Below are positions 55,255-63,947 of a stretch of DNA of 64,000 bases, one piece after another (the first letter of the stretch is position 1; every line of letters begins with the position of its first letter). The stretch is from NCBI GenBank assembly GCA_002355455.1, contig AP017375.1, positions 4,765,640-4,829,639 on the forward strand, in the 5' to 3' direction. The stretch is from Stanieria sp. NIES-3757. Lineage in GTDB: Bacteria > Cyanobacteriota > Cyanobacteriia > Cyanobacteriales > Xenococcaceae. The notes under the pieces were generated by a model that made no database searches, was not told where the DNA came from, and saw only the letters and a program-made list of their open reading frames with translations. The translations under genes and the position numbers were made by a program.

Positions 55255-56148
55255 CTATGGTGTAGGTAACTTCTGCAAATAATCAAGAAAAGCTAATAAT
55301 TCCTCATCATTAAGATGGAGACGCGATTTTTTGCCATAATGGGCTTTGAGAAATTCTTTACCAATTTCTTTTGTCCAACCTAAACGCTTCATTTCTCGGT
55401 CAGTTTGATCGATGATTTCATTAAAGGTAATTTCTACTACTTCTGAATCATTGTCAGAAGATACGGGTGCAATTTGTTGCTCAAAATCATTATCTGCTGG
55501 TAAGTCATCATCAATGGTTGGTTCAAATTCAATTGCCGTTTCTTCAGTTGAACTGGTGTCAAACAAAGATGGAATACTGGGAGAAGATATTATAGTTTCA
55601 GAGTTTGGTAAGGACTCTTCAATTGGAAGGTTGATTGGATCGTAATCTTCTTGAAAATTTGTTGGCTCTTGAACTTCAATAACTGAATCAAAGGATTGAT
55701 AACCATTTTTTTGAGTTGGAGAAATATTTACTGAAGAGTTGACTTCGTTAGAGGCATCTTGAAGGCTGGCTTCTGACTCAACCGAAAAGGATGTTTGAGA
55801 TTTTTGTGGAGGAACTGCTTCAACTTCAACAGTTGCTTGTGGTTGATTGAATTGTTTTTCTAATTTTGCTTCAGTCTGAGAAGAAGTTACAGGTGGCTGA
55901 CTTTCTAATTGTAATTTTTGATTGTTAGTTTTTGTCGCTACATTTTTTTCCATCATTAAAGTAGCTAAAGCTCTTTCTCTAGCTCGATCCTCTGCCATTT
56001 CTACTGTTTGGGCAGCAGCTAGTCCAGTTGCTACAGTTTTTCCTGCTACTTTGACTGAAACTTTAACAATATAATTACCGTGGTCTATGGTTAATAATTT
56101 ACTAATCAAACTACCGTCGGGATAAAGATGGCGAAATTGGATTAACAT
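55255..56148 (-). CDS. Conserved protein with dsRBD/Rad52-like N-terminus and acidic linker
   Basis: In this 297-aa protein, residues 1-68 have YIVKVSVKVAGKTVATGLAA followed by AEDRARERALATLM, resembling a dsRBD- or Rad52/DdrA-like nucleic-acid-binding fold. Residues 70-230 are an acidic, Ser/Gln/Thr-rich, probably disordered linker. Residues 235-297 form a conserved helical tail with RLGWTKEIGKEFLKAHYGKK and LNDEELLAFLDYLQ, seen in other cyanobacterial proteins. A role in nucleic-acid handling is likely but unproven. It is divergent from the Zam-like gene across 720 bp. Confidence 0.6.
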   Translation of the reverse strand: MLIQFRHLYPDGSLISKLLTIDHGNYIVKVSVKVAGKTVATGLAAAQTVEMAEDRARERALATLMMEKNVATKTNNQKLQLESQPPVTSSQTEAKLEKQFNQPQATVEVEAVPPQKSQTSFSVESEASLQDASNEVNSSVNISPTQKNGYQSFDSVIEVQEPTNFQEDYDPINLPIEESLPNSETIISSPSIPSLFDTSSTEETAIEFEPTIDDDLPADNDFEQQIAPVSSDNDSEVVEITFNEIIDQTDREMKRLGWTKEIGKEFLKAHYGKKSRLHLNDEELLAFLDYLQKLPTP

Positions 56149-56344
56149 CAGCTTGTTTTAATCAATCTTATTGGTACTAATTTACTATTAAACTCTTAAT
56201 TTTTAAAACAAATTTGCCAATAGACAGAGAAAATTTAAAATATATACAGGCTAGTTACAAGCTAACTCACTATTTTTGTTACTAGCATCTTCAAGAACTT
56301 AATTTCTCGTTAAGAGAAACCGTGAGTTAGATAGCTACAGCGAA

Positions 56345-56860
56345 CAACTAAACTGGATAAGTTGACTTGATGCACACTCTGAGATAAACCACTCTTGTAT
56401 TTTAGCTGCGACTTCGCGCTACAGCTAAATTTGATTAAGAGAATTATCATCAGTGTTATCCAGCAAAGTTGTAAGTCCTGTCAGCCGATTAACCAAGTGA
56501 ACTTAGTTCCGTCGTAAAAGGCTGGGTACTGTTCACTAACGGTCACCGTAGAAGCGTTAAATGTAAAGAGTCGTCTCTGTCTTTCAACGCTGGAAATGGC
56601 TTTATGGGACTATTTCCTTGTTAGAGCCACAGCCTTTCGGCTGATCAACTTCGTAACCTCTTGAGGGGCTGTCCCTGCTGTCGCACTACGTGTTTGTAAC
56701 TACAACACAGATCGGCATAGCAGAGTTGCATCTCAAGACGAAAGGTAGGAAACCTATCTGATGACCGTTAAACAGAGTAGCACAGCCGTGCCAGCACTGA
56801 AACTATTGGTGCTTTTCTCTTTACATCTTAGTGGAATCAACAACTTCAACTGAAAAGGAA
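56345..56860 (+). ncRNA. Highly structured leader RNA candidate upstream of the Zam-like gene
   Basis: The 720-bp gap before the Zam-like start codon holds unusually dense complementary segments: 56353-56360 with 56456-56463, 56401-56408 with 56422-56429, 56496-56502 with 56531-56537, 56537-56545 with 56762-56770 (9 bp), 56553-56558 with 56586-56591, 56592-56597 with 56612-56617, 56630-56634 with 56639-56643, 56659-56665 with 56732-56738, 56744-56749 with 56753-56758, and 56793-56797 with 56809-56813. A further perfect 10-bp match (56561-56570 with 56817-56826) crosses the 9-bp stem, forming a pseudoknot or an alternative fold. The G+C content is higher than in other gaps. No known family (RNase P, tmRNA, 6S, group I/II intron, common riboswitch) was recognised. 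Confidence 0.65.
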
Positions 56861-56868
56861 CACTATAC

Positions 56869-59121
56869 ATGGATTTTTCAATCGCTACAATTCTGGCTCA
56901 ATTTGTAGATGACAAATTAGTCGCAGCAAAGAATCTAGAAAAAAAACTAGGTTGTGAGGATGACGAAAGTATTCAAAAATTACAAATTGCTTTGGATGCT
57001 TTAGAAAAAATTGGTATTTTGACCAAAGAAAGGGGGAAATATCGTCGGTTATACGAAAATGATGTAGTAGAAGCTAAACTACGTTGTTCGAGTAAAGGAT
57101 TTTGTTTTGCCATTCAAGATGAAGAAAATGCGGATGATATCTATGTCAGGGAAAGTCATCTAAGTAATGCTTGGAATGGCGATCGCGTCTTGATTAAAAT
57201 TATTAAGGAGGGTAGTCGTCGTCGCTCTCCTGAAGGAGAAGTAAAATTAATTTTAGAAAGAGCTAATCCTTCTTTACTAGCTACAGTTAATGCCGTTGAC
57301 AGTGGTTATCGTGCGACACCCCTTGACGATCGCTTATTATTTGAATTAGACCTGAAGCAAAATGGACAAAATTTGGCTGAAGCTGTTGAACATCTAGTTC
57401 ATGTCTCAGTTTTGCGTTATCCGATCGGGCAATATCCTCCTTTAGGAAAAGTTACCAAAATTTTAGGTAGTGATGCGGAGGAAGCTTCAGATGTTGATAT
57501 TGTTTCTTGTAAACATGATTTAGTGCAAAATTTTGCCGAGTCAGCACTCAAAGCAGCAGCATCTTTACCAAGCAGAGTTCCTGCTGCTGAAATCAAAAAA
57601 AGATTAGATTTACGAGATAAATTAACCATTGCGATCGAACCAGAAACGGAAGAGGAAAATCCTTGGATTGAAAATGCTTTAACTTTAGAAAAAACGGAAA
57701 ATGATAATTGGCAATTAGGAATTCATATTGCTGATGTTGCTCATTATATCGACCAGGATTCTCCTTTAGACCGCGCAGGGAAAAAACGGGTTACGGCAAT
57801 TAACCTACGGAAAAAGATCTTACCCATGCTTCCCGAACAGGTAGCTAAAATATGTTCTTTAATCCCAGGAAAAGATCGTTTAACTATTTCTGTTTTAATT
57901 GAAATTAATCGCCAGGGGGAAATAGTCGAATTTTCGATTAAACCTTCAGTAGTTAAAGTTGACCATAAATTTACTTATAGTCAGGTACAGTCGTTCTTAG
58001 CAGAAAAAGCTGAAGATGATGAAAAATCAGCAGCTTTAGGCAATCTTCTCAACGAACTATTTTTTAATGTCAGTCCTTTAGTTAAAGCACAACGATTACA
58101 AAGAGGAGGGTTTGAAATTGCCACTCCTGAAATTCACAATTTATATAAAGATGAAGGCAGATTAGGAGTAATCTTAAATTCTTCTACTTTACCTGTTCGT
58201 TCTTTATTTACGGAATTAATGGTGTTGGTAGGTAGATTAGTTGCTCAACATCTCCAAGCTTTACAAGTACCAGCTATTTATTGTAGTCAACCAGAACCAG
58301 ATGTGGATGAGTTGGAAGATTTACTAAAACTAGGCAGCAATTTGCAACTACGCTTGGATTTAGATGCGGAAGGAGATGTCACGCCCCAAGATTATCAAGC
58401 TTTAACTCAAGAATTTAGTAAGTCTCCCGAAGCAATGGTACTCAACTACATTCTGCAAGGAACATTTAAACCAGTTAAATATAGTACCAAACCTGCTGCT
58501 CATTTTGGTCTGGCTTATAGTGATGGTTATACTCACTGCATTTCTCCTGGACAAAGATATGTGGATCTGTTGATCCAAAGAATTCTCAAAATTGTTTTTG
58601 AATACGGACGCGATCGCCGTCATAGTCGGGCTAAAACTGGTGTAGATTTATTTAGCAGCAGCAGCCATGGTGAAATCAACTGGAATGTTTTACCACCTCA
58701 GATGCAGGAAGAAATGGAAACTGAATTACACGCCGTAATTCCCCATCTCAATGACCGCGAAAAACTAGCTGAAGATGCAGAAAAAGACTTAGACGGTTTG
58801 AAAAAAGCCGAAAAAATGAAAGAACGGACTGGTAAGATTTTTGAAGGATTAATTACGGGCGTACAATCCTACGGCTTTTTTGTGGAAATCGAAGATTTAT
58901 TAGTAGAAGGATTAGTTCACGTTAGTTCCCTCAAAGATGATTGGTACGAATATCGTTCTCGTCACAGTTGTTTAGTCGGCAGAAAAAACCGCATTGCTTA
59001 TCGTTTAGGCGATCGCGTAGAAGTAGAGGTGAAAAGTGTTGATTATTATCGTCAGCAAATCGATTTAGTTACTGTTGGTGGTGGTTCAACTGCCAGTAAT
59101 GCCGATTTGGAAGAAGAATAA
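56869..59121 (+). CDS. RNase II/R-family (RNB) protein, Zam-like, probable pseudo-exonuclease
   Basis: This 750-aa protein has an N-terminal winged-helix/cold-shock region (1-130), an RNB domain (about 245-600) and a C-terminal S1 domain (657-735). The fold markers LGIHIADVAHYIDQDSPLDR and YTHCISPGQRYVDL are present. The catalytic Asp cluster DxxxxxDxDD is replaced by IEPETEEENPWIENALTLE (255-274), and the RNA-contacting SPIRRY motif is SPGQRY (559-564). The enzyme is probably inactive, as suspected for cyanobacterial Zam-type proteins; RNA binding may remain. It starts at ATG 56869 after AAAAGGAA. Confidence 0.8.
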   Translation: MDFSIATILAQFVDDKLVAAKNLEKKLGCEDDESIQKLQIALDALEKIGILTKERGKYRRLYENDVVEAKLRCSSKGFCFAIQDEENADDIYVRESHLSNAWNGDRVLIKIIKEGSRRRSPEGEVKLILERANPSLLATVNAVDSGYRATPLDDRLLFELDLKQNGQNLAEAVEHLVHVSVLRYPIGQYPPLGKVTKILGSDAEEASDVDIVSCKHDLVQNFAESALKAAASLPSRVPAAEIKKRLDLRDKLTIAIEPETEEENPWIENALTLEKTENDNWQLGIHIADVAHYIDQDSPLDRAGKKRVTAINLRKKILPMLPEQVAKICSLIPGKDRLTISVLIEINRQGEIVEFSIKPSVVKVDHKFTYSQVQSFLAEKAEDDEKSAALGNLLNELFFNVSPLVKAQRLQRGGFEIATPEIHNLYKDEGRLGVILNSSTLPVRSLFTELMVLVGRLVAQHLQALQVPAIYCSQPEPDVDELEDLLKLGSNLQLRLDLDAEGDVTPQDYQALTQEFSKSPEAMVLNYILQGTFKPVKYSTKPAAHFGLAYSDGYTHCISPGQRYVDLLIQRILKIVFEYGRDRRHSRAKTGVDLFSSSSHGEINWNVLPPQMQEEMETELHAVIPHLNDREKLAEDAEKDLDGLKKAEKMKERTGKIFEGLITGVQSYGFFVEIEDLLVEGLVHVSSLKDDWYEYRSRHSCLVGRKNRIAYRLGDRVEVEVKSVDYYRQQIDLVTVGGGSTASNADLEEE

Positions 59122-59276
59122 TTGCTACTTTAAAGATTAGGGGGATACTGAAATGGATCTCTTTGGCAAGTAAATCAAATTCGACTAAGGTGTCCTTTTC
59201 AGTATCAATCCCCGACAGCTTGACACCTAATCATGGTATTAGTCCAAAAGCAACATCAGTCAGCCAAATAAACAAC

Positions 59277-60581
59277 ATGACCCAACCAATTCTAGAACAA
59301 GTAATCGATCTAGCCAAACAAAAAGGTATCGTAGCAGAAGCTTATTATCGTGCCAGTCAAGATACACCAATTGAATTTGCTAATAATCGTTTAAAATCAC
59401 TCTCTACCAAAGCTTCAGAAGGAATTGCCCTCAGAATTATTGCTGATGGACGTTTAGGTTTTGCTAGTTCAACCGATTTAACTAGACTAGAAGAATTAAT
59501 TGATGCAGCGATCGCAACAGCTACCATTGGCGATCCGATTGAATTTGCTTTTGCCGAAAATTTTCATCTCACCAGTCCCGACAGTCATTATCAACCACCA
59601 ACCACAGCAAGTTTAGTGGAAGTGGGAGAAAATTTAATTGAAAAAGTCCATCAATACAATCCCGAAATTTTAGTAGATGTTAACTTTGGGATTCGTTCTA
59701 GTCAAACTAAACTTGCTACAACTACCGATGTGTATACCGAACGTAGTAATCATGTAGTCAGTGCCAGTCTATCAGGTAACTTAGTTCGAGGCGAAGACTT
59801 TTTACAAGCTTACTCCTATGATGTGACACGCGATCGTGAACCAGATTACAATCAAATTCTGGACAAATTATTACAAAAATATCAACGAGCCGAACAAACA
59901 GCGACCATGAGTAGTGGTAGTTTTCCCGTGATCTTTACACCGATGGCTGCTGCTTTTACGATGGGAAGATTATTTGAAACTATCTTTTCTGGTCAAGTCA
60001 TAGCTCAAAAATCCTCTCCTTTAGTAGATAAACTAGGAGAAAAATTATTTGACGAACGTTTAACACTGATCGAAGATCCTACCATTGGTGTTTCTGCTTG
60101 TGCATTTGATGATGAAGGCACACCGACTAGTAAAAAAGTTTTGATCGCAGCAGGAGAAGTTAAACAATTCTATTGGGATCGTCTTTGGGCTGCTCGCGCT
60201 GGGTTACAATCTACTGGCAATGGTTTTCGTGGCGGATTATCTCGTCCTAATCCCGATTTAGTCAATCTCTGTTTTACTCCTGGTACAACTTCTTGTGAAG
60301 ATCTGATTGCAGGAATAGAAGAAGGAATTATTATCGATCAAGTTCTAGGGGCAGGACAATCTAATGTATTAGCAGGAGAATTTTCTGTCAACCTCGATCT
60401 AGGCTACAAAGTAGAAAAAGGAGAAATTGTTGGTCGAATTAAAAATACCATGGTAGCAGGAAATATTTTTGAAGCTTTTAATCATTTAATTGATTTGAGT
60501 AGTGAAACAGAATTAGTTGGTGGTGGTTCAACTGTCCCTTATCTTGCCTTTTCTAAGTTAGGTGTCGCCTCGAAACAGTAA
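59277..60581 (+). CDS. TldE/PmbA family protein
   Basis: This 434-aa protein from ATG 59277 (MTQPILEQVIDLAKQKGIVA) is preferred over the longer frame from TTG 59163, because the extra 38 residues do not look like the family. It has ASEGIALRIIADGRLGFAS and the C-terminal VAGNIFEAFNHLIDLSSETE region of TldD/TldE proteins. No HExxxH zinc motif is present, so it is the TldE/PmbA-type non-catalytic subunit that pairs with TldD in processing of peptides such as microcins and in CcdA turnover. TldD is not in the window. Confidence 0.85.
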   Translation: MTQPILEQVIDLAKQKGIVAEAYYRASQDTPIEFANNRLKSLSTKASEGIALRIIADGRLGFASSTDLTRLEELIDAAIATATIGDPIEFAFAENFHLTSPDSHYQPPTTASLVEVGENLIEKVHQYNPEILVDVNFGIRSSQTKLATTTDVYTERSNHVVSASLSGNLVRGEDFLQAYSYDVTRDREPDYNQILDKLLQKYQRAEQTATMSSGSFPVIFTPMAAAFTMGRLFETIFSGQVIAQKSSPLVDKLGEKLFDERLTLIEDPTIGVSACAFDDEGTPTSKKVLIAAGEVKQFYWDRLWAARAGLQSTGNGFRGGLSRPNPDLVNLCFTPGTTSCEDLIAGIEEGIIIDQVLGAGQSNVLAGEFSVNLDLGYKVEKGEIVGRIKNTMVAGNIFEAFNHLIDLSSETELVGGGSTVPYLAFSKLGVASKQ

Positions 60582-60704
60582 TCAGTTATGAATGATGAAT
60601 AATTAACAATTAACTATCAAAAAAAACACTACCAACCGATAACTCCATCTGCGTTCATCAGTGTTCATCAGTGGACAAACAATTAACTATTATCAGTAAT
60701 CAGT
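60576..60704. repeat. Cluster of short direct repeats after the tldE-like gene
   Basis: CAGTAATCAGT occurs at 60576-60586 and 60694-60704, CAATTAACTAT at 60607-60617 and 60680-60690, and GTTCATCAGT in tandem at 60653-60672. The nested arrangement looks like slippage-derived cyanobacterial intergenic DNA. The first repeat covers the tldE-like stop codon. Confidence 0.55.
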
Positions 60705-60716
60705 CAGGAGGTTTGA

Positions 60717-61490
60717 ATGAAGACAATTAAACAACGAAAACATTCTTTAGTATTCTTTTTACCTTTAATTTTTTGTCTTTTAACTTTCCTGACTGGTTGT
60801 GTTCGTTATGATGTCGGAATAAATTTCGATCATCCTCAAAAAGGTAGTATTGTTCAACATATTAAAATTGGCGAACAACTAAGTAGTTTAAGTCAAGCAG
60901 AAGCTAAACAATGGTTAAATAGTATTGAAGACCGCGCTCGTCAATTAAAAGGGAAAGTAACTAAAATCAATGCCCAAGAAGTTATGGTTACTATTCCTTT
61001 TGGTAACGGCAAAGAATTAACCAAAAAATTTAATCAGTTTTTTTATACTCCTAATAGTAACATCAATAACTCGACACAATCTGATAGTTTGGATTTAGTT
61101 AAACTTAATTCTTTATTAACTTTAAAACAAAGGAATTTTGTGTTTTTCGAGCGAGTTAATTTCAATCTTACTGTTGATTTACGTGCTTTAGGAGTGCTTT
61201 CTAATCAAGGCAAAATTATTGTTAGTCCTGGTTCTTTAATCGATTTACAATTCCAACTCAATACACCTTTATTTGCTCGTAGTATAACTAGAAACAATTT
61301 ACTTGAGCCAATTAATAATAGCCAAGGAAAACAATTAATTTGGCAATTACAACCAGGTCAAATTAATAATATTGAAGCTATTGTTTGGTTACCTAGTCCG
61401 ATAGGCATTGGTTCGTTAATTATTGCTTTATTAGCTTTAGGTGGTTTTTATTTAAAATATAAACGTTTACCTGGAGTAGTTAAGGTTTAA
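60717..61490 (+). CDS. DUF3153 lipoprotein
   Basis: This 257-aa protein has a signal peptide ending in a lipobox (LTFLTGC, Cys28), YDVGINFDHPQKGSIVQHIK and IEDRARQLKG near the N-terminus, and one C-terminal membrane helix (GIGSLIIALLALGGFYL) with a short basic tail. This matches DUF3153, a cyanobacterial and plastid family of unknown function, probably in the thylakoid or plasma membrane. AGGAGGT lies 6 nt before the ATG as a strong ribosome-binding site. Confidence 0.83.
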   Translation: MKTIKQRKHSLVFFLPLIFCLLTFLTGCVRYDVGINFDHPQKGSIVQHIKIGEQLSSLSQAEAKQWLNSIEDRARQLKGKVTKINAQEVMVTIPFGNGKELTKKFNQFFYTPNSNINNSTQSDSLDLVKLNSLLTLKQRNFVFFERVNFNLTVDLRALGVLSNQGKIIVSPGSLIDLQFQLNTPLFARSITRNNLLEPINNSQGKQLIWQLQPGQINNIEAIVWLPSPIGIGSLIIALLALGGFYLKYKRLPGVVKV

Positions 61491-61879
61491 TTAGGTAATA
61501 GGTAATAAATTGTGACTGGTAAATAATGAAGGTTACAAACATTATTTCAGTTATCATACCAATTCTCAAAAGTAACTGGAGACTTAGTTGAGTTAAATTT
61601 TTGATATATCTTTATTTTAGGCTTTTTATCTATCTAGCGACTTTTGAGAAACGATATCAGTTACCATTTTTAAATGTGTTCTGTTACCTATTTTGATGAT
61701 AGAAGGCAAAACTACAAAACTAATTAACTATGTTTTATTGAAATGAAAATTTCTGTAATTACAAAATAATTCTATTTGTTCCTTAATTCTACTCAGGACA
61801 AGGTTAATTTGTGTTTGTCGATGAACTTATTTTTTATTGCTTATTTTGAAAGTGTATTTAACAAACATTTTTAAGAAAA
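61491..61879. other. 389-bp gap between convergent genes with an inverted repeat
   Basis: The stretch contains short tandem AGGTAAT units after the stop codon (about 61492-61508) and an inverted repeat described separately (61552-61659). No ORF or RNA gene was seen, and no clear terminator for either gene. Confidence 0.5.
61552..61659. repeat. Inverted repeat, possible small transposon-like element
   Basis: TTCTCAAAAGT (61563-61573) and ACTTTTGAGAA (61640-61650) are perfect inverted copies 66 bp apart, with partial complementarity extending about 8 more positions outward. The size (about 108 bp) is MITE-like, but no target duplication is obvious. It could also be a bidirectional terminator remnant. 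Confidence 0.4.
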
Positions 61880-62365
61880 TTAAAAATCAATTAGTTCTAA
61901 ACGCATTTCATTACTAGCAACAAAGCCTAACTTTTCATAGACTGGTTTGCCATGAGGTGAAGCATGAAGAATTGCTCGTGTACAACCAAGAGATTTTAAA
62001 TAATTAATATTTTCATTGGTTAGTTTAGTGGCAATTCCCTGACTACGATAAGCAGATTCAACATACACATTCCAAATATACCCATACTGACGATATTCAA
62101 GTTTAAAAGGGAAAGGATACAAACCAGCAAAAAGCTGACAGCTAGCAGAAGCAATTATTTTTCCTTCTATTTCTGCAACAAAAGCTTGAAACGATAATTC
62201 TTGACGTGCTTGAAGAATAAACTGTAGCGTTACTTCTAACCAATCATCTCGGATCGAGTCTGGAGACACTTCATTATCTAACCAGAGTTGATAAAAATGT
62301 TGTGCAATCACCAAATCTTCTTGATTTGTCGCTTTTCTAAACACCAAATTATTGTTGACGAGCAT
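61880..62365 (-). CDS. GNAT-family N-acetyltransferase
   Basis: This 161-aa protein has the GNAT fold, with acetyl-CoA-binding motif YVESAYRSQGIATKLTNENI and the C-terminal GCTRAILHASPHGKPVYEKLGF. The substrate is not predictable; relatives act on small amines or on protein N-termini. It is convergent with the DUF3153 gene and divergent from the GT-C gene. Confidence 0.85.
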   Translation of the reverse strand: MLVNNNLVFRKATNQEDLVIAQHFYQLWLDNEVSPDSIRDDWLEVTLQFILQARQELSFQAFVAEIEGKIIASASCQLFAGLYPFPFKLEYRQYGYIWNVYVESAYRSQGIATKLTNENINYLKSLGCTRAILHASPHGKPVYEKLGFVASNEMRLELIDF

Positions 62366-62477
62366 TTTTTTTCTGTCTTACTATTCTTTTGCTTAATTCT
62401 AGATGGGTATGAAAAATCAGCAAAATATACCAAAATAAGTAGAATAAAAAACTATATTTTACTTTTTATTAACTATT

Positions 62478-63947
62478 GTGAAAAATATATTGGTTAAACT
62501 TGGCGATAAATACGGCAGTTTTTTAATTATTTTCTTCCTAATCGCGATCAATTTATTTTTGTTTGCCCTGCCTCTTTTACAAATAGGGATTACTATACCA
62601 AAAAATTATAATGAGGGATGGAATGCATATCAGGCAGCCCATGCTTTTAGTAATGAGCCTCTCTACCCAGATCTTAAAGCATTATTTTCTAACAACTATC
62701 CTCCTCTATCTTTCTATATTGTAGGAAGTTTGGGTTTACTCATCGATGATAATATAGTTGCTGGACGCATTATTGCCCTAATTAGTCTTTTGATTGTCGC
62801 TACTACCATAGGACTAATTACCCGTAAACTTTCTGATTCTAGCTTTATTGCTCTTTTCAGCAGTCTTTTTTTTCTCGCTTATGTAGGTGGAAACCATTAT
62901 GAAATGGTAGCCATGAACGATCCTCAAATTTTGGCTCATGCTTTTCAGATGATTGGTTTCTTGATTTTTTTGTTCAGTAATCAAAAAGGCAAACCCTTAA
63001 TTTTTTCTCTTTTACTTATTTTTATTGGTGGTTTCATTAAACATAATTTGCTGGCACTACCCATAGCTATTACTATCTGGCTATTTTTTAATAAACGTCG
63101 CAGCTTTTACGTTTGGGTTATTGCTTCTGTAATTTTATTTTTGGTTTCTTTAGTAGGGTTAGAGCTAATGTATGGTTCTAATTTCTTCACCAGTCTTTTG
63201 GCTGCACCTCGCCACTATTGGATAGGAAATGTTGCTTCTAAGTTACAGCTATGGTTTACTCCTATTTTGCTGTTGCTAGCTTTTGGTTTAGTCTTGTTCT
63301 TGAGTAATTATGGTAATCGGCAAGTACAATTAATTGCGATTTACGTTTTCTTGGCTGGTTTCTGGGGTGTTTATGTTTGGGGTGGTGACGGAACAGGACC
63401 TAATGCTATTTTCGATCTAATTATAGGTTTGACACTGGCTAGTGCTTTGGCAATTTATAATCTCGGAAAATTATCTGCACTCAGCAAAGTTTATCGTCGC
63501 ACTTTATTTAAGCCTAATTTTCTTCAGATCATTGCCATGTTGATTTTGTTGCTTTCAGTCTTGGTTATCATACCTCAAAGAGGAATAGAGCTTTTAACTT
63601 ATCTGGTTAAGTCAGAGGCGCGAACAATAATTGCAGAAGATATTGATTTTATTGCTGCACACAAAGGAAAAGCTATCTGCGAAAGTCTTGCTCTTTGTTA
63701 TTGGGCAGGAAAACCTTTTACGGTTGATTTGTTTAACTTGGGTCAGAAACTAGGAGAGAATACTGTACCAGAGGAAGAATTTACAAAATTGATCAAAAAT
63801 CACGATTTTGCTGTGATTCAATTCGATAATCCTAACGGTACAACTCGCATCCCAGAAAGTGTTAACCAGCAAATTTTTGCTAATTACAAAATTGAACGTG
63901 TGAGTCCTCAAAGTGGTGTTTTTTTATTACCCAAAGTCAAAAAATAA
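62478..63947 (+). CDS. GT-C membrane glycosyltransferase (PMT/ArnT-like)
   Basis: This 489-aa protein starts at GTG 62478, with 11 or so membrane helices. The first external loop has NEGWNAYQAAHAFSNEPLYP, followed by NNYPPLSFYIVGSLG, where the acidic residue after the first helix and the YPP motif are typical of GT-C enzymes using polyprenyl-phosphate sugars. The C-terminus is a small soluble domain (about 380-489). It lies 24 kb from the glycan locus, so a link to it is only a possibility. The exact family (GT39/GT83-like) is uncertain. Confidence 0.75.
   Translation: MKNILVKLGDKYGSFLIIFFLIAINLFLFALPLLQIGITIPKNYNEGWNAYQAAHAFSNEPLYPDLKALFSNNYPPLSFYIVGSLGLLIDDNIVAGRIIALISLLIVATTIGLITRKLSDSSFIALFSSLFFLAYVGGNHYEMVAMNDPQILAHAFQMIGFLIFLFSNQKGKPLIFSLLLIFIGGFIKHNLLALPIAITIWLFFNKRRSFYVWVIASVILFLVSLVGLELMYGSNFFTSLLAAPRHYWIGNVASKLQLWFTPILLLLAFGLVLFLSNYGNRQVQLIAIYVFLAGFWGVYVWGGDGTGPNAIFDLIIGLTLASALAIYNLGKLSALSKVYRRTLFKPNFLQIIAMLILLLSVLVIIPQRGIELLTYLVKSEARTIIAEDIDFIAAHKGKAICESLALCYWAGKPFTVDLFNLGQKLGENTVPEEEFTKLIKNHDFAVIQFDNPNGTTRIPESVNQQIFANYKIERVSPQSGVFLLPKVKK

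Noticed and set aside
56345-56860. RNase P RNA, tmRNA, 6S RNA or group I/II intron
   Set aside because: Conserved sequences (GAGGAAAGTCC for RNase P, tag-coding segment and acceptor end for tmRNA, domain V for group II, full P-Q-R-S set for group I) are absent. A group I S-like string on the minus strand (AAGGAAATAGTCCC) has no matching partners.
59163-59276. Longer start (TTG) of the TldE/PmbA protein
   Set aside because: The extra 38 residues are low in similarity to the family and the ATG at 59277 opens exactly at the typical N-terminus.
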